From Actinomycetota bacterium (GTDB lineage Bacteria > Actinomycetota > Geothermincolia > Fen-727 > Anoxymicrobiaceae): a stretch of 16,425 nt of DNA. Shown in pieces: positions 1-5,776 of the stretch. Below the pieces are notes generated by a model. It did not search any database. It worked only from the letters and a program-made list of their open reading frames with translations, and was not told where the DNA came from. Every line of letters starts with the position of its first letter. The first letter of the stretch is position 1. The position numbers and the translations under genes are program-made. The stretch covers positions 3,032 to 19,456 of the forward strand of contig PMDX01000139.1 in the NCBI GenBank assembly GCA_003154635.1, read 5' to 3'.

Positions 1-2
1 AC

Positions 3-656
3 CCGTTCAACACCATCGGGCTCGTGATCGACCCCAGCATGCACGAGGGATTCCGTTACGAGGTCCTGGACCTTATCGGCGAGCGCAAGATCATCTTCAA
101 TACCCCCGAAGAGATCTATGACATGCTGGTCTTCATCGGCTCGCCTTCGCGCTACGTCATCAAGCAGATATTCCGCAAAGACTCTGACGAGCCCGTAGCG
201 GTCACTTCGACACAGCGCCTTTTCCTGATGGCCGGACGTTACGTGGGCAAGGACGACCCGGTTATGGCCGTTCGTGCGCAGAGTGGCCTTCCGGCGGTCG
301 GCGAAGTGCTCGAGCCGTTCTCTTTCCCACACACGGTGGCCGGCTGGATGAGAGGTTCGCACCACGGTCCCCTGATGCCCGTGGGCTTTGCGGACGACAC
401 CCCGACCCGCTTCGACGGGCCTCCGCGTGTCGTATGTCTCGGGTTCCAGCTCAAGGACGGCAAGCTGATCGGACCCCGCGACATGTTCGCCGACATTAGC
501 TACGACAACGCCAGGCGGCAGGCGCTCGACGCGGCTGACTACCTGAGGAGGCACGGCCCGTTCGAGCCCCACAGGCTCCCGCTCGAGGAGATGGAGTACA
601 CCACGATGCCCAGCGTCATGAAGAAGCTGAAAGACCGCTTTGAAGCAGTAGACTGA
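3..656 (+). CDS. Fructose-1,6-bisphosphate aldolase/phosphatase (class V FBPase), 3' part
   Basis: The open frame enters from the left edge (first full codon at base 3) and gives about 217 C-terminal residues; the family is usually about 360-390 residues long, so the N-terminal metal-binding half lies outside. Seen: PFNTIGLVIDPSMHEGF at the start, GRYVGKDDP (Lys codon at 249-251), GSHHGPLMPVG, and the C-terminal YTTMPSVMKKLKDRF, all hallmarks of this family. Known for the family: one protein performs both FBP aldolase and FBP phosphatase reactions in gluconeogenesis; the Lys of GKDDP forms the Schiff base and the following Asp pair binds Mg2+. The enzyme is cytosolic and typical of archaea and deep-branching, often thermophilic or autotrophic bacteria. 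A GTG at 24 is an internal Val codon, not the start. A strong terminator follows 21 bases after the stop. Confidence 0.95.
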   Translation, partial: PFNTIGLVIDPSMHEGFRYEVLDLIGERKIIFNTPEEIYDMLVFIGSPSRYVIKQIFRKDSDEPVAVTSTQRLFLMAGRYVGKDDPVMAVRAQSGLPAVGEVLEPFSFPHTVAGWMRGSHHGPLMPVGFADDTPTRFDGPPRVVCLGFQLKDGKLIGPRDMFADISYDNARRQALDAADYLRRHGPFEPHRLPLEEMEYTTMPSVMKKLKDRFEAVD

Positions 657-677
657 ACCCCCAAAGAACCACACGCG

Positions 678-712
678 AAAGGGCGACTTTCAAAGTCGCC
701 CTTTCTTTTTTG
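678..712 (+). terminator. Intrinsic terminator after the FBP aldolase/phosphatase gene
   Basis: A perfect 13-bp inverted repeat (678-690 and 692-704, AAAGGGCGACTTT and its complement) is followed by a CTTTTTTT run (704-711). In practice it would fold as an 11-bp stem with a 5-nt loop. It ends the plus-strand transcript. The A-run at its left foot could let it also work on the minus strand, where acuA arrives convergently. Confidence 0.9.
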
Positions 713-791
713 TCTGTTCTCCCAACCCTCGGATTACAGCCTTCTTATTCTCCTAAAGTGTAAGGCGAGGGGTACTATTTTTGTCGAACTC
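713..791 (+). repeat. ~80-bp dispersed intergenic repeat, copy 1
   Basis: The segment matches the stretch at 14501-14585 in the same orientation. The core at 738-791 shares with copy 2 an AGCCTTCTTATT block, a TCCT-AAGTG block, GGCGAGGGGTACT, a T-run, and GTCGAACTC, with only a handful of mismatches and one 1-nt length change. Similarity continues more weakly upstream (TCTGTT...CCCAACC). No ORF covers it. Both copies lie in gaps between convergent genes. The function is unknown; it could be a small non-autonomous mobile element, a 3'-end processing or termination element, or a protein-binding site. Confidence 0.75.
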
Positions 792-812
792 AGGGAGAGC
801 GCGGGGTCCCCT

Positions 813-1634
813 TTAGAAGCCACGGAGCATGGCTTCCCAGTCGTTGGAGAAAAGTAGGCTGGCAAATTTCTGGTAGTTTGAGAAAGAAGCGTTCTTTCCG
901 AGCCTCACGAGGAACAGGTTGGCTGCATCCATTGTCACGTTGGGCTCGTCAGTGGCCATCTCTATGAAGCTGAACTTTTCCGCGAGATGGATGAAGAGCT
1001 CCCGGTACTGCATCTTGTCCATCCCCGTACCTTCGAGGTCCCAGTGCCACGTGAAAGCCGTGGTCAGCACTATCTTGTCGTCATACAACGGGTCGTCGAA
1101 GGTAAGTTGCAACATCTTGCCCGCCAGGCCGATCTCGCGGTAATTGCGGCTTACCTCGATCGCGCCGAGTTCGAACAGCCACGGATACATGGGCTTTCCC
1201 CATCGCTCGCGCTCGGCGGGGTGGTGCATCCCAATATAAGATATCAGCAGGTCGTCCACGATACCTGCGATGACATTGCCACCCTCGAGGCTGGCGACTT
1301 TCATAAGCGCCTTTTTCTGGCGGTCCGGGTTGTTCCTGCTGAACATCCTGATGCCCGGGTCCACGGTCAGCTGCTCGAGCTTTTCCGCGGGACAGTAATT
1401 CTCGAGGTGGATTGTTCCCTTCGGGGACTCAATATCGAGTTCGTTTATTTTCCGCGGAGCTGATTGCTCCTCCCGCTCGGATTCCTTTATCTTTCCATCG
1501 AGGACCCTTCCGAAACCATAGGCGAAGGGAGGCTTCCCCGGCGTTCCCTTTTCTGGTGCGGTCCCTGAGGGTACGCTCGCACCCCCGGTCGCCCTGCCGG
1601 GCCTTTTATCGCTCTTGTTTTCTTTTCGGAACAT
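813..1634 (-). CDS. acuA: AcuA-like GNAT acetyltransferase (acetoin utilisation/acetyl-CoA synthetase control)
   Basis: This encodes a 273-residue protein. From about residue 68 onward it follows Bacillus AcuA: KKALMKVASLEGG, FELGAIEVSRNYREIGLAGKML (GNAT acetyl-CoA motif, RxxGxA at about 166-171), WHWDLEGTGM (about 196-205), MATDEP and RLGKNAS. Bacillus AcuA, about 210 residues, acetylates and inactivates acetyl-CoA synthetase AcsA. The first ~65 residues here are a Lys/Gly/Pro-rich, probably disordered extension. The frame stays open to 1889, but that would run antisense into the well-supported acuB gene, so the ATG at 1634 is preferred; its Shine-Dalgarno is poor. acuB diverges from a 112-bp gap. 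No deacetylase gene (acuC) and no acsA is visible in the window. I am confident of the family and less sure of the target. Confidence 0.82.
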   Translation of the reverse strand: MFRKENKSDKRPGRATGGASVPSGTAPEKGTPGKPPFAYGFGRVLDGKIKESEREEQSAPRKINELDIESPKGTIHLENYCPAEKLEQLTVDPGIRMFSRNNPDRQKKALMKVASLEGGNVIAGIVDDLLISYIGMHHPAERERWGKPMYPWLFELGAIEVSRNYREIGLAGKMLQLTFDDPLYDDKIVLTTAFTWHWDLEGTGMDKMQYRELFIHLAEKFSFIEMATDEPNVTMDAANLFLVRLGKNASFSNYQKFASLLFSNDWEAMLRGF

Positions 1635-1670
1635 GTGGTTATTGGTCCCCGCTTTATCTCTCCAACGCAA

Positions 1671-1682
1671 GAAGTATAATTG
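1671..1682. promoter_or_regulatory. Candidate -10 in the divergent acuA/acuB gap
   Basis: TATAAT lies at 1675-1680 on the plus strand, and the overlapping TATACT (1673-1678) can serve the minus strand. No good -35 is seen for either strand. If used for acuB, the leader would be about 60 nt. Confidence 0.3.
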
Positions 1683-1746
1683 AAATTGCGAAGATAATCC
1701 CAAAGCGCGCATATCCGCCACGGAAGAGATACGGGGAGGGCGGCCA

Positions 1747-2163
1747 ATGAAAGTGTTCGAACGTATGACCGCGGACGTTGTCACGGTCTCGTTTTCCGAA
1801 CCGATGCGCCAGGCCTGGGAGCTGGTAGAAAAGAAGAAGCTCCGCCGTTTTCCGGTCATGGATGGGGACAGGCTCATCGGGATCGTCACAGACCGCGACC
1901 TCAGGGATGCGACGGCTTCATCTGTCGTGCTGATGGAAAAGCAGTATCACGACTTCCTGCTCGACACCGTCATGGTCGATTCCATAATGACGCCGGAGCC
2001 GGGAACCATTTCCCCCGGAGCGGATATCAGGGACGCGGCGCGTTTGATCCTGGAGCTGAAGGTCGGAGGCCTCCCCGTAGTGGAGGGTGGCAAGCTCGTG
2101 GGGATCATCACCGAGACGGACCTGATCGAGGCATTGGTAGAGCTGCTCGATGCCGCTTCCTGA
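1747..2163 (+). CDS. AcuB-like tandem CBS-domain protein
   Basis: This encodes a 138-residue cytosolic protein made of a CBS pair: CBS1 at about residues 7-60 (MTADVVTV...RRFPVMDGDRLIGIVTDRDLR) and CBS2 at about 79-135 (IMTPEPGTISPGADI...GGLPVVEGGKLVGIITETDLI). CBS pairs bind adenine nucleotides such as AMP, ATP or NAD and act as energy sensors. Its position head-to-head with an acuA homologue suggests the AcuB role, which is poorly defined even in Bacillus. Bacillus AcuB carries an extra C-terminal ACT domain that is missing here. The start has a clear Shine-Dalgarno (GGGGAGGG at 1733-1740, 6 nt before ATG). It could also be a generic CBS protein; the neighbour is the main argument for AcuB. 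Confidence 0.8.
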   Translation: MKVFERMTADVVTVSFSEPMRQAWELVEKKKLRRFPVMDGDRLIGIVTDRDLRDATASSVVLMEKQYHDFLLDTVMVDSIMTPEPGTISPGADIRDAARLILELKVGGLPVVEGGKLVGIITETDLIEALVELLDAAS

Positions 2164-2192
2164 GACAGGTCTTTTCGGGCCAGGGCCGGACC

Positions 2193-2211
2193 AAAAGGAA
2201 GCAAGGCTTCC
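2193..2211 (-). terminator. Candidate weak terminator after the lipoprotein gene
   Basis: A 6-bp inverted repeat GGAAGC/GCTTCC (2197-2202 and 2206-2211, 3-nt loop) is followed on the minus strand by TTTT (2193-2196). It lies 37 bases beyond the stop of the lipoprotein gene ending at 2248. A second stem, TGCCCG/CGGGCA (2217-2222 and 2230-2235), sits between the two convergent genes and could help. The T-run is short, so confidence is modest. Confidence 0.35.
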
Positions 2212-2247
2212 GCAAGTGCCCGGCGCCATCGGGCATTATCTCCCATC

Positions 2248-2712
2248 TCAGCCAAGCGCCGTCTCCACGTACCAGATGTCGTTAACTCTTACGACGTTGA
2301 AGACCCTTTCCTCTTTCTGCAGTGACTTGAAATCCCTGGTTTCGGTCTTCTCCTGGCCGAGGATCGGGGCGGTATAGGTTATCTTGCCGTCGGTGATGAC
2401 GACCGTCGCCTTGTTCTTGTCCGATTTGTTCAGCTCGGTGGTCAAGGAGAGACCTTGCACCTTGACCTTCACCTGCTCGAATTTCTGCTTTGCGAGGGCT
2501 TCCTGGTCTTTCGTCAGTTTCTGCGGGACGACGGAAGCTTTTAGGGCGTTCCAGTCTCCGCTCTGCATGGCGTTGAAGTACTTTGTTACCGCGCCTTCGG
2601 GCGAGTTGCCGCCTCCGCATCCCACCACCAGCGCGGTTAAAGGCAAAATGGCGATAATGAATAGCGCCGCGACCGTGACGGTCTTTCTGGAAAACCCGGG
2701 AAAGCTCTTCAT
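2248..2712 (-). CDS. Small lipoprotein of unknown function (DUF4878-like fold suspected)
   Basis: This encodes 154 residues. The N-terminus is a lipoprotein signal peptide: basic start (MKSFPGFSRK), hydrophobic stretch 11-30, and lipobox VVGC with Cys32, so the mature protein should be anchored outside the cytoplasmic membrane. The mature part starts NSPEGAVTKYFNAMQSGDWNAL, like the helix of NTF2-like/DUF4878 lipoproteins ('...AV..F..A...gD...'), then has predicted beta strands ending DIWYVETALG. It is clearly related in layout to the next gene (2878-3375): both have the AV-x-x-(F/Y)-A-x-W motif after the lipid Cys and a WYV-T ending. Start: ATG at 2712 with AGGGGG about 11 nt upstream. No function can be assigned. 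Confidence 0.85.
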   Translation of the reverse strand: MKSFPGFSRKTVTVAALFIIAILPLTALVVGCGGGNSPEGAVTKYFNAMQSGDWNALKASVVPQKLTKDQEALAKQKFEQVKVKVQGLSLTTELNKSDKNKATVVITDGKITYTAPILGQEKTETRDFKSLQKEERVFNVVRVNDIWYVETALG

Positions 2713-2762
2713 AGCCAGGCAAACCCCCTGTCAAGAAACGTGCATACAACCTGCTGAAAATC

Positions 2763-2771
2763 AGTATACCA
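2763..2771 (-). promoter_or_regulatory. Extended -10 promoter for the 2248-2712 lipoprotein
   Basis: On the minus strand the sequence reads TGG-TATACT, an extended -10 (TGN-TATAAT type). No convincing -35 is seen. It would give a leader of about 45 nt before the ATG at 2712. Confidence 0.45.
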
Positions 2772-2877
2772 GCAAACCTGGCTCTATCCGCGCACGAGAG
2801 AAGTGTGAACAGGGACCCCGCGCTGATGCAATATAGCTAACGTCCAGTGCCGGGACAACAGCTTCCGGTCTAACGGA

Positions 2878-3375
2878 CTACTGTTGCTGTGTTGGCACAT
2901 CGGCAGTCGCCAGAGGAGTGTTGACATACCAGGTGCCCTTGTACTTCTGAACCTTTACAGTCGGGGTTATACCGTACGACTTCTTTATCTCGGCGATGGT
3001 TGTCGATTCTTTCTTCCCGGTCGAAGGGTTGGTGCCTGTGATGGTGCCTGACGTGAGCTCTACCTCCGCGGTGTTCGGGTCTTTCTTGTCGATGACTGTC
3101 TTATACTGAAGCCCGTTGTATTTGTAGTCGACCTCTTTGAACTTCTTCTTCTGCGAACTGGTATCGCTCTCTGTCATCCTTCTGACGTTGTTTGGAAGGA
3201 CGGAATCAAGATATGCGTTCCAGTTGTGCGCTTCGATCGCCTTGTAAAAGTTATTCACCGCTTGCTGGGGCGTCGAAGCCCCGCAACCCGCAACCAGGAC
3301 GATCGTAAGCCCAAGCACGAGCACGATCCCAGCCGCCAGCCGCCTTACCGCCCCCGGTTTTGCCGAGTTTCCCAC
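2878..3375 (-). CDS. Small lipoprotein of unknown function, paralogue of its neighbour
   Basis: This encodes 165 residues. Signal peptide: basic N-terminus, hydrophobic 13-29, textbook lipobox LVAGC with Cys31. The mature part begins GASTPQQAVNNFYKAIEAHNWNAYLDSVLP and ends GTWYVNTPLA plus a short Gln-rich tail, the same plan as the lipoprotein at 2248-2712, so the two look like an old tandem duplication. The start is GTG at 3375 behind a strong Shine-Dalgarno (AGGAGGT, 5 nt spacing) and a good promoter. The fold is probably NTF2-like with a DUF4878-type mature domain; the ligand or partner is unknown. Confidence 0.87.
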   Translation of the reverse strand: MGNSAKPGAVRRLAAGIVLVLGLTIVLVAGCGASTPQQAVNNFYKAIEAHNWNAYLDSVLPNNVRRMTESDTSSQKKKFKEVDYKYNGLQYKTVIDKKDPNTAEVELTSGTITGTNPSTGKKESTTIAEIKKSYGITPTVKVQKYKGTWYVNTPLATADVPTQQQ

Positions 3376-3412
3376 TAAAAACCTCCTGGAGTGGGGGAAG
3401 AGCCGTCGATAG

Positions 3413-3440
3413 ATTATACCACTGCATTTCAGCTTGGTAA
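3413..3440 (-). promoter_or_regulatory. Sigma-A type promoter for the 2878-3375 lipoprotein
   Basis: On the minus strand: -35 TTACCA (3435-3440), 16-nt spacer, extended -10 TGG-TATAAT (TATAAT at 3413-3418). This predicts a leader of about 30 nt before the GTG at 3375, which leaves room for the strong AGGAGGT. Confidence 0.6.
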
Positions 3441-3491
3441 CCGCGTTTTCCTCCCCGCAATTGTACGCCTCTCCGTTTGGACGCAGCTTGC

Positions 3492-3959
3492 CTATCCCTG
3501 GGTTTCTCCGAAACCGGGAGGCGGGGGCGGGGGGGCGGGTGCCGCCTGCGGTGGAGCCTGTGCTTCAGGTGGGGCAGAAGGCGCGGGTGCCGCCGGTGGT
3601 GCTGGAGCAGCAGGTGGTGCTGGTGGAGCCGCTGCCTGTGGAGGAGCGGGAGGTGCCGGTGCCCCTGGAGGGGACGGGGCGGAAGGCTGCCCCGCAGCCG
3701 GTGGCGCGGGCTGGGGCCTCGCTGCCTGTGCTGCGGCCTGAGCCGTAGCGATCCGCTGGTCGACTTCTCGGACTTCCTGCAATGCGGGCACCAGCTCGGG
3801 GTTGGAGAGCTGCCCGTTCAACCAGAGGCTGTATGCTTGCTCGCCGACAGCCTCGAGCTTTTTCTTGCGCTCGCTCTTGAACTGTGTCTCGTCGACCTTT
3901 GCCTTGGTCTGCTCGGCAGCGCCGGTGATAGTCTCCTGTATTTTGTCAAAGAAGCCCAC
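3492..3959 (-). CDS. Coiled-coil protein with long Pro/Ala-rich tail
   Basis: This encodes 155 residues. Residues 1-80 are helical and charged (MGFFDKIQETITGAAEQTKAK..., then LNGQLSNPELVPALQEVREVDQRIA), resembling the N-terminal part of small actinobacterial and clostridial proteins that go on to a zinc ribbon; no Cys is present here. Residues 81-155 are almost only Pro, Ala and Gly, with repeated PAPPA units and a PPPPPP run, ending GFGETQG. It has no signal peptide or membrane segment, so it is likely cytosolic with a disordered tail. Start: GTG at 3959, with GGAGGT 5 nt upstream. Function unknown. Long antisense frames over the tail are by-products of its GC-rich composition. Confidence 0.75.
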   Translation of the reverse strand: MGFFDKIQETITGAAEQTKAKVDETQFKSERKKKLEAVGEQAYSLWLNGQLSNPELVPALQEVREVDQRIATAQAAAQAARPQPAPPAAGQPSAPSPPGAPAPPAPPQAAAPPAPPAAPAPPAAPAPSAPPEAQAPPQAAPAPPPPPPGFGETQG

Positions 3960-4007
3960 TTTGCACCTCCATGGTCAGGGCGATCAACTCAAATCTTCAC
4001 GGTAACA

Positions 4008-4016
4008 ATAATATCA
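4008..4016 (-). promoter_or_regulatory. Extended -10 promoter for the Pro/Ala-tail protein
   Basis: On the minus strand the sequence reads TGA-TATTAT. Only a poor -35 (TTCAAT) is seen upstream. The leader to the GTG at 3959 would be about 42 nt. Confidence 0.4.
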
Positions 4017-4047
4017 GTGGGAGCTCCCGGATTGAATGCTTTTGAGC

Positions 4048-4584
4048 CTACGGCTCGTCGAGGTCCGAGCGGAGATACAGCTGGGCGAGCTCCTCGTAGA
4101 GCATCTTTCCCCCTCGAAATCGCTCTTTTGCCTTTTCTTCCAGCTCCTTTATAGCCTTTGCCGGCACCCCGCCAACCAGCCAACCCGGCTCGACCTCCAT
4201 CCTGGGCGTTACCACCGACCCGGCCGAGACGACAGCCTGCTCCCCGATAACGGCGTCGTCGAGAACCGTCGCGTTCATCCCGATGAGCGCGCCGTCCTTT
4301 ACGGTGCACCCATGCAGGACCGCCGCATGGCCTACGGTCACATCCGCCCCGACGGTGGCAGGTGAGACCATCGTACAGTGGACCACACAGTTGTCCTGGA
4401 CGCTGGTGCGGGGCCCTATACGGATCGTGTTCCAGTCTGCCCTGAGGACGGCACCCCACCAGACACTCGCCCTGCTCTCGACAACTACGTCGCCGATGAG
4501 CACCGCTGTCGGCGCCACAAACGCATCCTTAGCAACAACCGGTCTTTTTCCGTTCATCTCAACGAACAACGACTCCACCCCCAA
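4048..4584 (-). CDS. Gamma-class carbonic anhydrase family protein (left-handed beta helix)
   Basis: This encodes 178 residues with hexapeptide repeats over residues 20-125 (FVAPTAVLIGDVVV, IRIGPRTSVQDNCVVH, TVGADVTVGHAAVLHGC, ALIGMNATVLDDAVIG) and a C-terminal helix (KAIKELEEKAKERF...YEELAQLYL). The three zinc His are present: His69 (VVH), His86 (GH) and His91 (LH), with the spacing usual for the family. The acidic loop of methanogen Cam is absent, so this is the CamH/YrdA/PaaY-like short form, whose carbonic anhydrase activity varies between members. It is a cytosolic homotrimer in the family. Start: the longest frame begins at TTG 4584 with AAAGG about 8 nt upstream; GTG at 4578 or ATG at 4557 are possible. 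It diverges from the RsbW-like gene. Confidence 0.88.
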   Translation of the reverse strand: MGVESLFVEMNGKRPVVAKDAFVAPTAVLIGDVVVESRASVWWGAVLRADWNTIRIGPRTSVQDNCVVHCTMVSPATVGADVTVGHAAVLHGCTVKDGALIGMNATVLDDAVIGEQAVVSAGSVVTPRMEVEPGWLVGGVPAKAIKELEEKAKERFRGGKMLYEELAQLYLRSDLDEP

Positions 4585-4683
4585 TATCTTGCCTTTCGTT
4601 CCTAATTGATTGTTTTAAGTCTCTTCAAACGTATAAGTCTAATGTAATGTTTCACTATTGGAATAGTTTTGGAGCAAGAGACA
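4585..4683. promoter_or_regulatory. AT-rich divergent promoter region
   Basis: The 99-bp gap between the carbonic anhydrase (-) and the RsbW-like gene (+) is clearly more AT-rich than its surroundings. TAATGT (about 4645-4650) on the plus strand and TATACG/TTATAC (about 4631-4636) on the minus strand are possible -10 boxes, but no -35 is convincing. GGAG at 4671-4674 is the likely ribosome site for the plus gene. Confidence 0.35.
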
Positions 4684-5127
4684 ATGGCAGCGGAAGACGC
4701 GCTTGTCGGGCGACCGAAGAAAATCAGCAGGTACAACCTGGAGCCAACCGCTTCCTCACTGACTTCGGTCCGGGAGTTCATCCGGACTACCCTCAAGCCG
4801 TTCAAACCGGTAGAACCCATCGTACATGACATAGTCTCCGCGACACACGAGGCTGCCAAGAACGCCGTGGTTCACAACCCGCACACCGACGCGCCTGTCG
4901 AGGTCGTCTGCAAGGTGATGGAAGATTCCGTCGTCATCGAGGTGAGCGACAGAGGAAACGGGTTCAATCACGAGGCGCAACTCCCGCCGGAGTTACCCGA
5001 CCCCGAGGCCGTGAAAGGCCGGGGCATGTTCATGATCTACATGCTGATGGACGAGGTAGAGACCCGGACTGGAACCAGCGGCACTCGCATCACGATGCTC
5101 AAGCGTTTCGATTCAGATCTCCCCTGA
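4684..5127 (+). CDS. RsbW/SpoIIAB-like serine kinase or anti-sigma ATPase
   Basis: This encodes 147 residues forming one GHKL ATPase domain (HATPase_c_2). Seen: N box HEAAKNAVVHN (Glu56, Asn60), G1 box VSDRGNGF (Asp89 to Gly93), G2 box KGRGMFMIYMLMDEVE (about 111-126), and the final GTRITMLKRF strand. Known for the family: such proteins bind a sigma factor or an anti-anti-sigma protein and phosphorylate the latter on Ser/Thr, linking stress or development to transcription. No sigma factor, STAS protein or PP2C phosphatase lies within this window, so its partner is not visible. Start: ATG 4684 has GGAG 9 nt upstream; an in-frame TTG at 4669 overlaps that site and is less likely. It converges with the GerMN gene with 9 bases between stops. 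Confidence 0.87.
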   Translation: MAAEDALVGRPKKISRYNLEPTASSLTSVREFIRTTLKPFKPVEPIVHDIVSATHEAAKNAVVHNPHTDAPVEVVCKVMEDSVVIEVSDRGNGFNHEAQLPPELPDPEAVKGRGMFMIYMLMDEVETRTGTSGTRITMLKRFDSDLP

Positions 5128-5136
5128 AAAGCCGTC

Positions 5137-5676
5137 TCAAGGCTGAAGGACTTCGTCAGCAGGGACACCGGCAATAGTTATCGAGACCGACTTGATGGTG
5201 CTGTCGTTCGACGTCACCGTATTGTTGATCTGATGAATGATCGCCTGTACCTTGGCGGAGCCACCCCCGTATTTCTCCAGCTCCTTTGACAGGTCCACTT
5301 TTGCCTGTCCGTTCTGTGAGCTGTAGCTGAGCAGCGTCACCCCGCCGGGGATCGCGGTCGACAGGCTCTGTTGTTTCTCACTCGCGCTCGGACCCTTCAA
5401 CAGCTCGATGAGCCCCGCTTCCGGCCCCGGCTTGGCGCTCGGGCGCGTAACTCTGGTGAAAACCTCACCCTTGAGAAAAAATATCGATACGGTCGTGCCC
5501 GCGGGCTGAGTCCCCCGGGTCGAGTTTGCCTGGGTGGAGATTGCCTGGGATTTGCCGGTGGGCTGGGAGCTCCCTGTAATAGAGGATTTGTTTCCGCCGC
5601 ATCCCGCGCTGATAACCACGACGATCGTAAGAAGCAGGGTGAAAAGCGACCATATCATTACGCGCCTCTTAATCAT
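5137..5676 (-). CDS. GerMN-domain lipoprotein
   Basis: This encodes 179 residues. Signal peptide 1-25 with lipobox ISAGC (Cys26), then a Ser/Thr/Gln-rich linker (about 30-62), then a GerMN (sporulation/spore germination, GerM-type) domain: TVSIFFLKGEVFTRVTRP, LIELLKGPSASEKQQSLSTAIPGGVTLLSYSSQNGQAKVDLSKELEKYGGGSA, VQAIIHQINNTVTSNDSTIKSVSITIAGV. Known: GerM in Bacillus helps septal peptidoglycan remodelling and SpoIIIA assembly, but GerMN lipoproteins also occur in non-sporulating Actinobacteria. It should be a membrane-anchored extracytoplasmic protein with a cell-envelope role. Start: ATG 5676 with GGGGGATGAG directly upstream. No other sporulation gene is in view. Confidence 0.9.
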   Translation of the reverse strand: MIKRRVMIWSLFTLLLTIVVVISAGCGGNKSSITGSSQPTGKSQAISTQANSTRGTQPAGTTVSIFFLKGEVFTRVTRPSAKPGPEAGLIELLKGPSASEKQQSLSTAIPGGVTLLSYSSQNGQAKVDLSKELEKYGGGSAKVQAIIHQINNTVTSNDSTIKSVSITIAGVPADEVLQP

Positions 5677-5738
5677 CTCATCCCCCGGAAAGCCGTGTAG
5701 AACGCTATCTCAACCTTCTCGGCACACTGCACGCGCCG

Positions 5739-5776
5739 CTTACATCTTATCGCAAATAGACCTATAATATTTTGCA
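5739..5776 (+). promoter_or_regulatory. Promoter giving a predicted leaderless mRNA for the DUF2229 operon
   Basis: -35 CTTACA (5739-5744), 18-nt spacer, -10 TATAAT (5763-5768). The ATG at 5776 begins 7 nt after the -10, where transcription itself should start. There is no room for a Shine-Dalgarno, and none is present. This supports a leaderless start. Confidence 0.65.

Noticed and set aside
1635..1889. N-terminal extension of the acuA frame beyond the ATG at 1634
   Set aside because: It would run antisense through the start of acuB and the intergenic promoter gap, and its residues have no similarity to AcuA.
3391..4154. Long plus-strand Gly/Ala- and Arg/Cys/Trp-rich frames opposite the Pro/Ala protein
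   Set aside because: They are composition artefacts: reading the GC-rich Pro/Ala codons backwards removes stops. The minus frame has a Shine-Dalgarno, promoter and sensible helical N-terminus.
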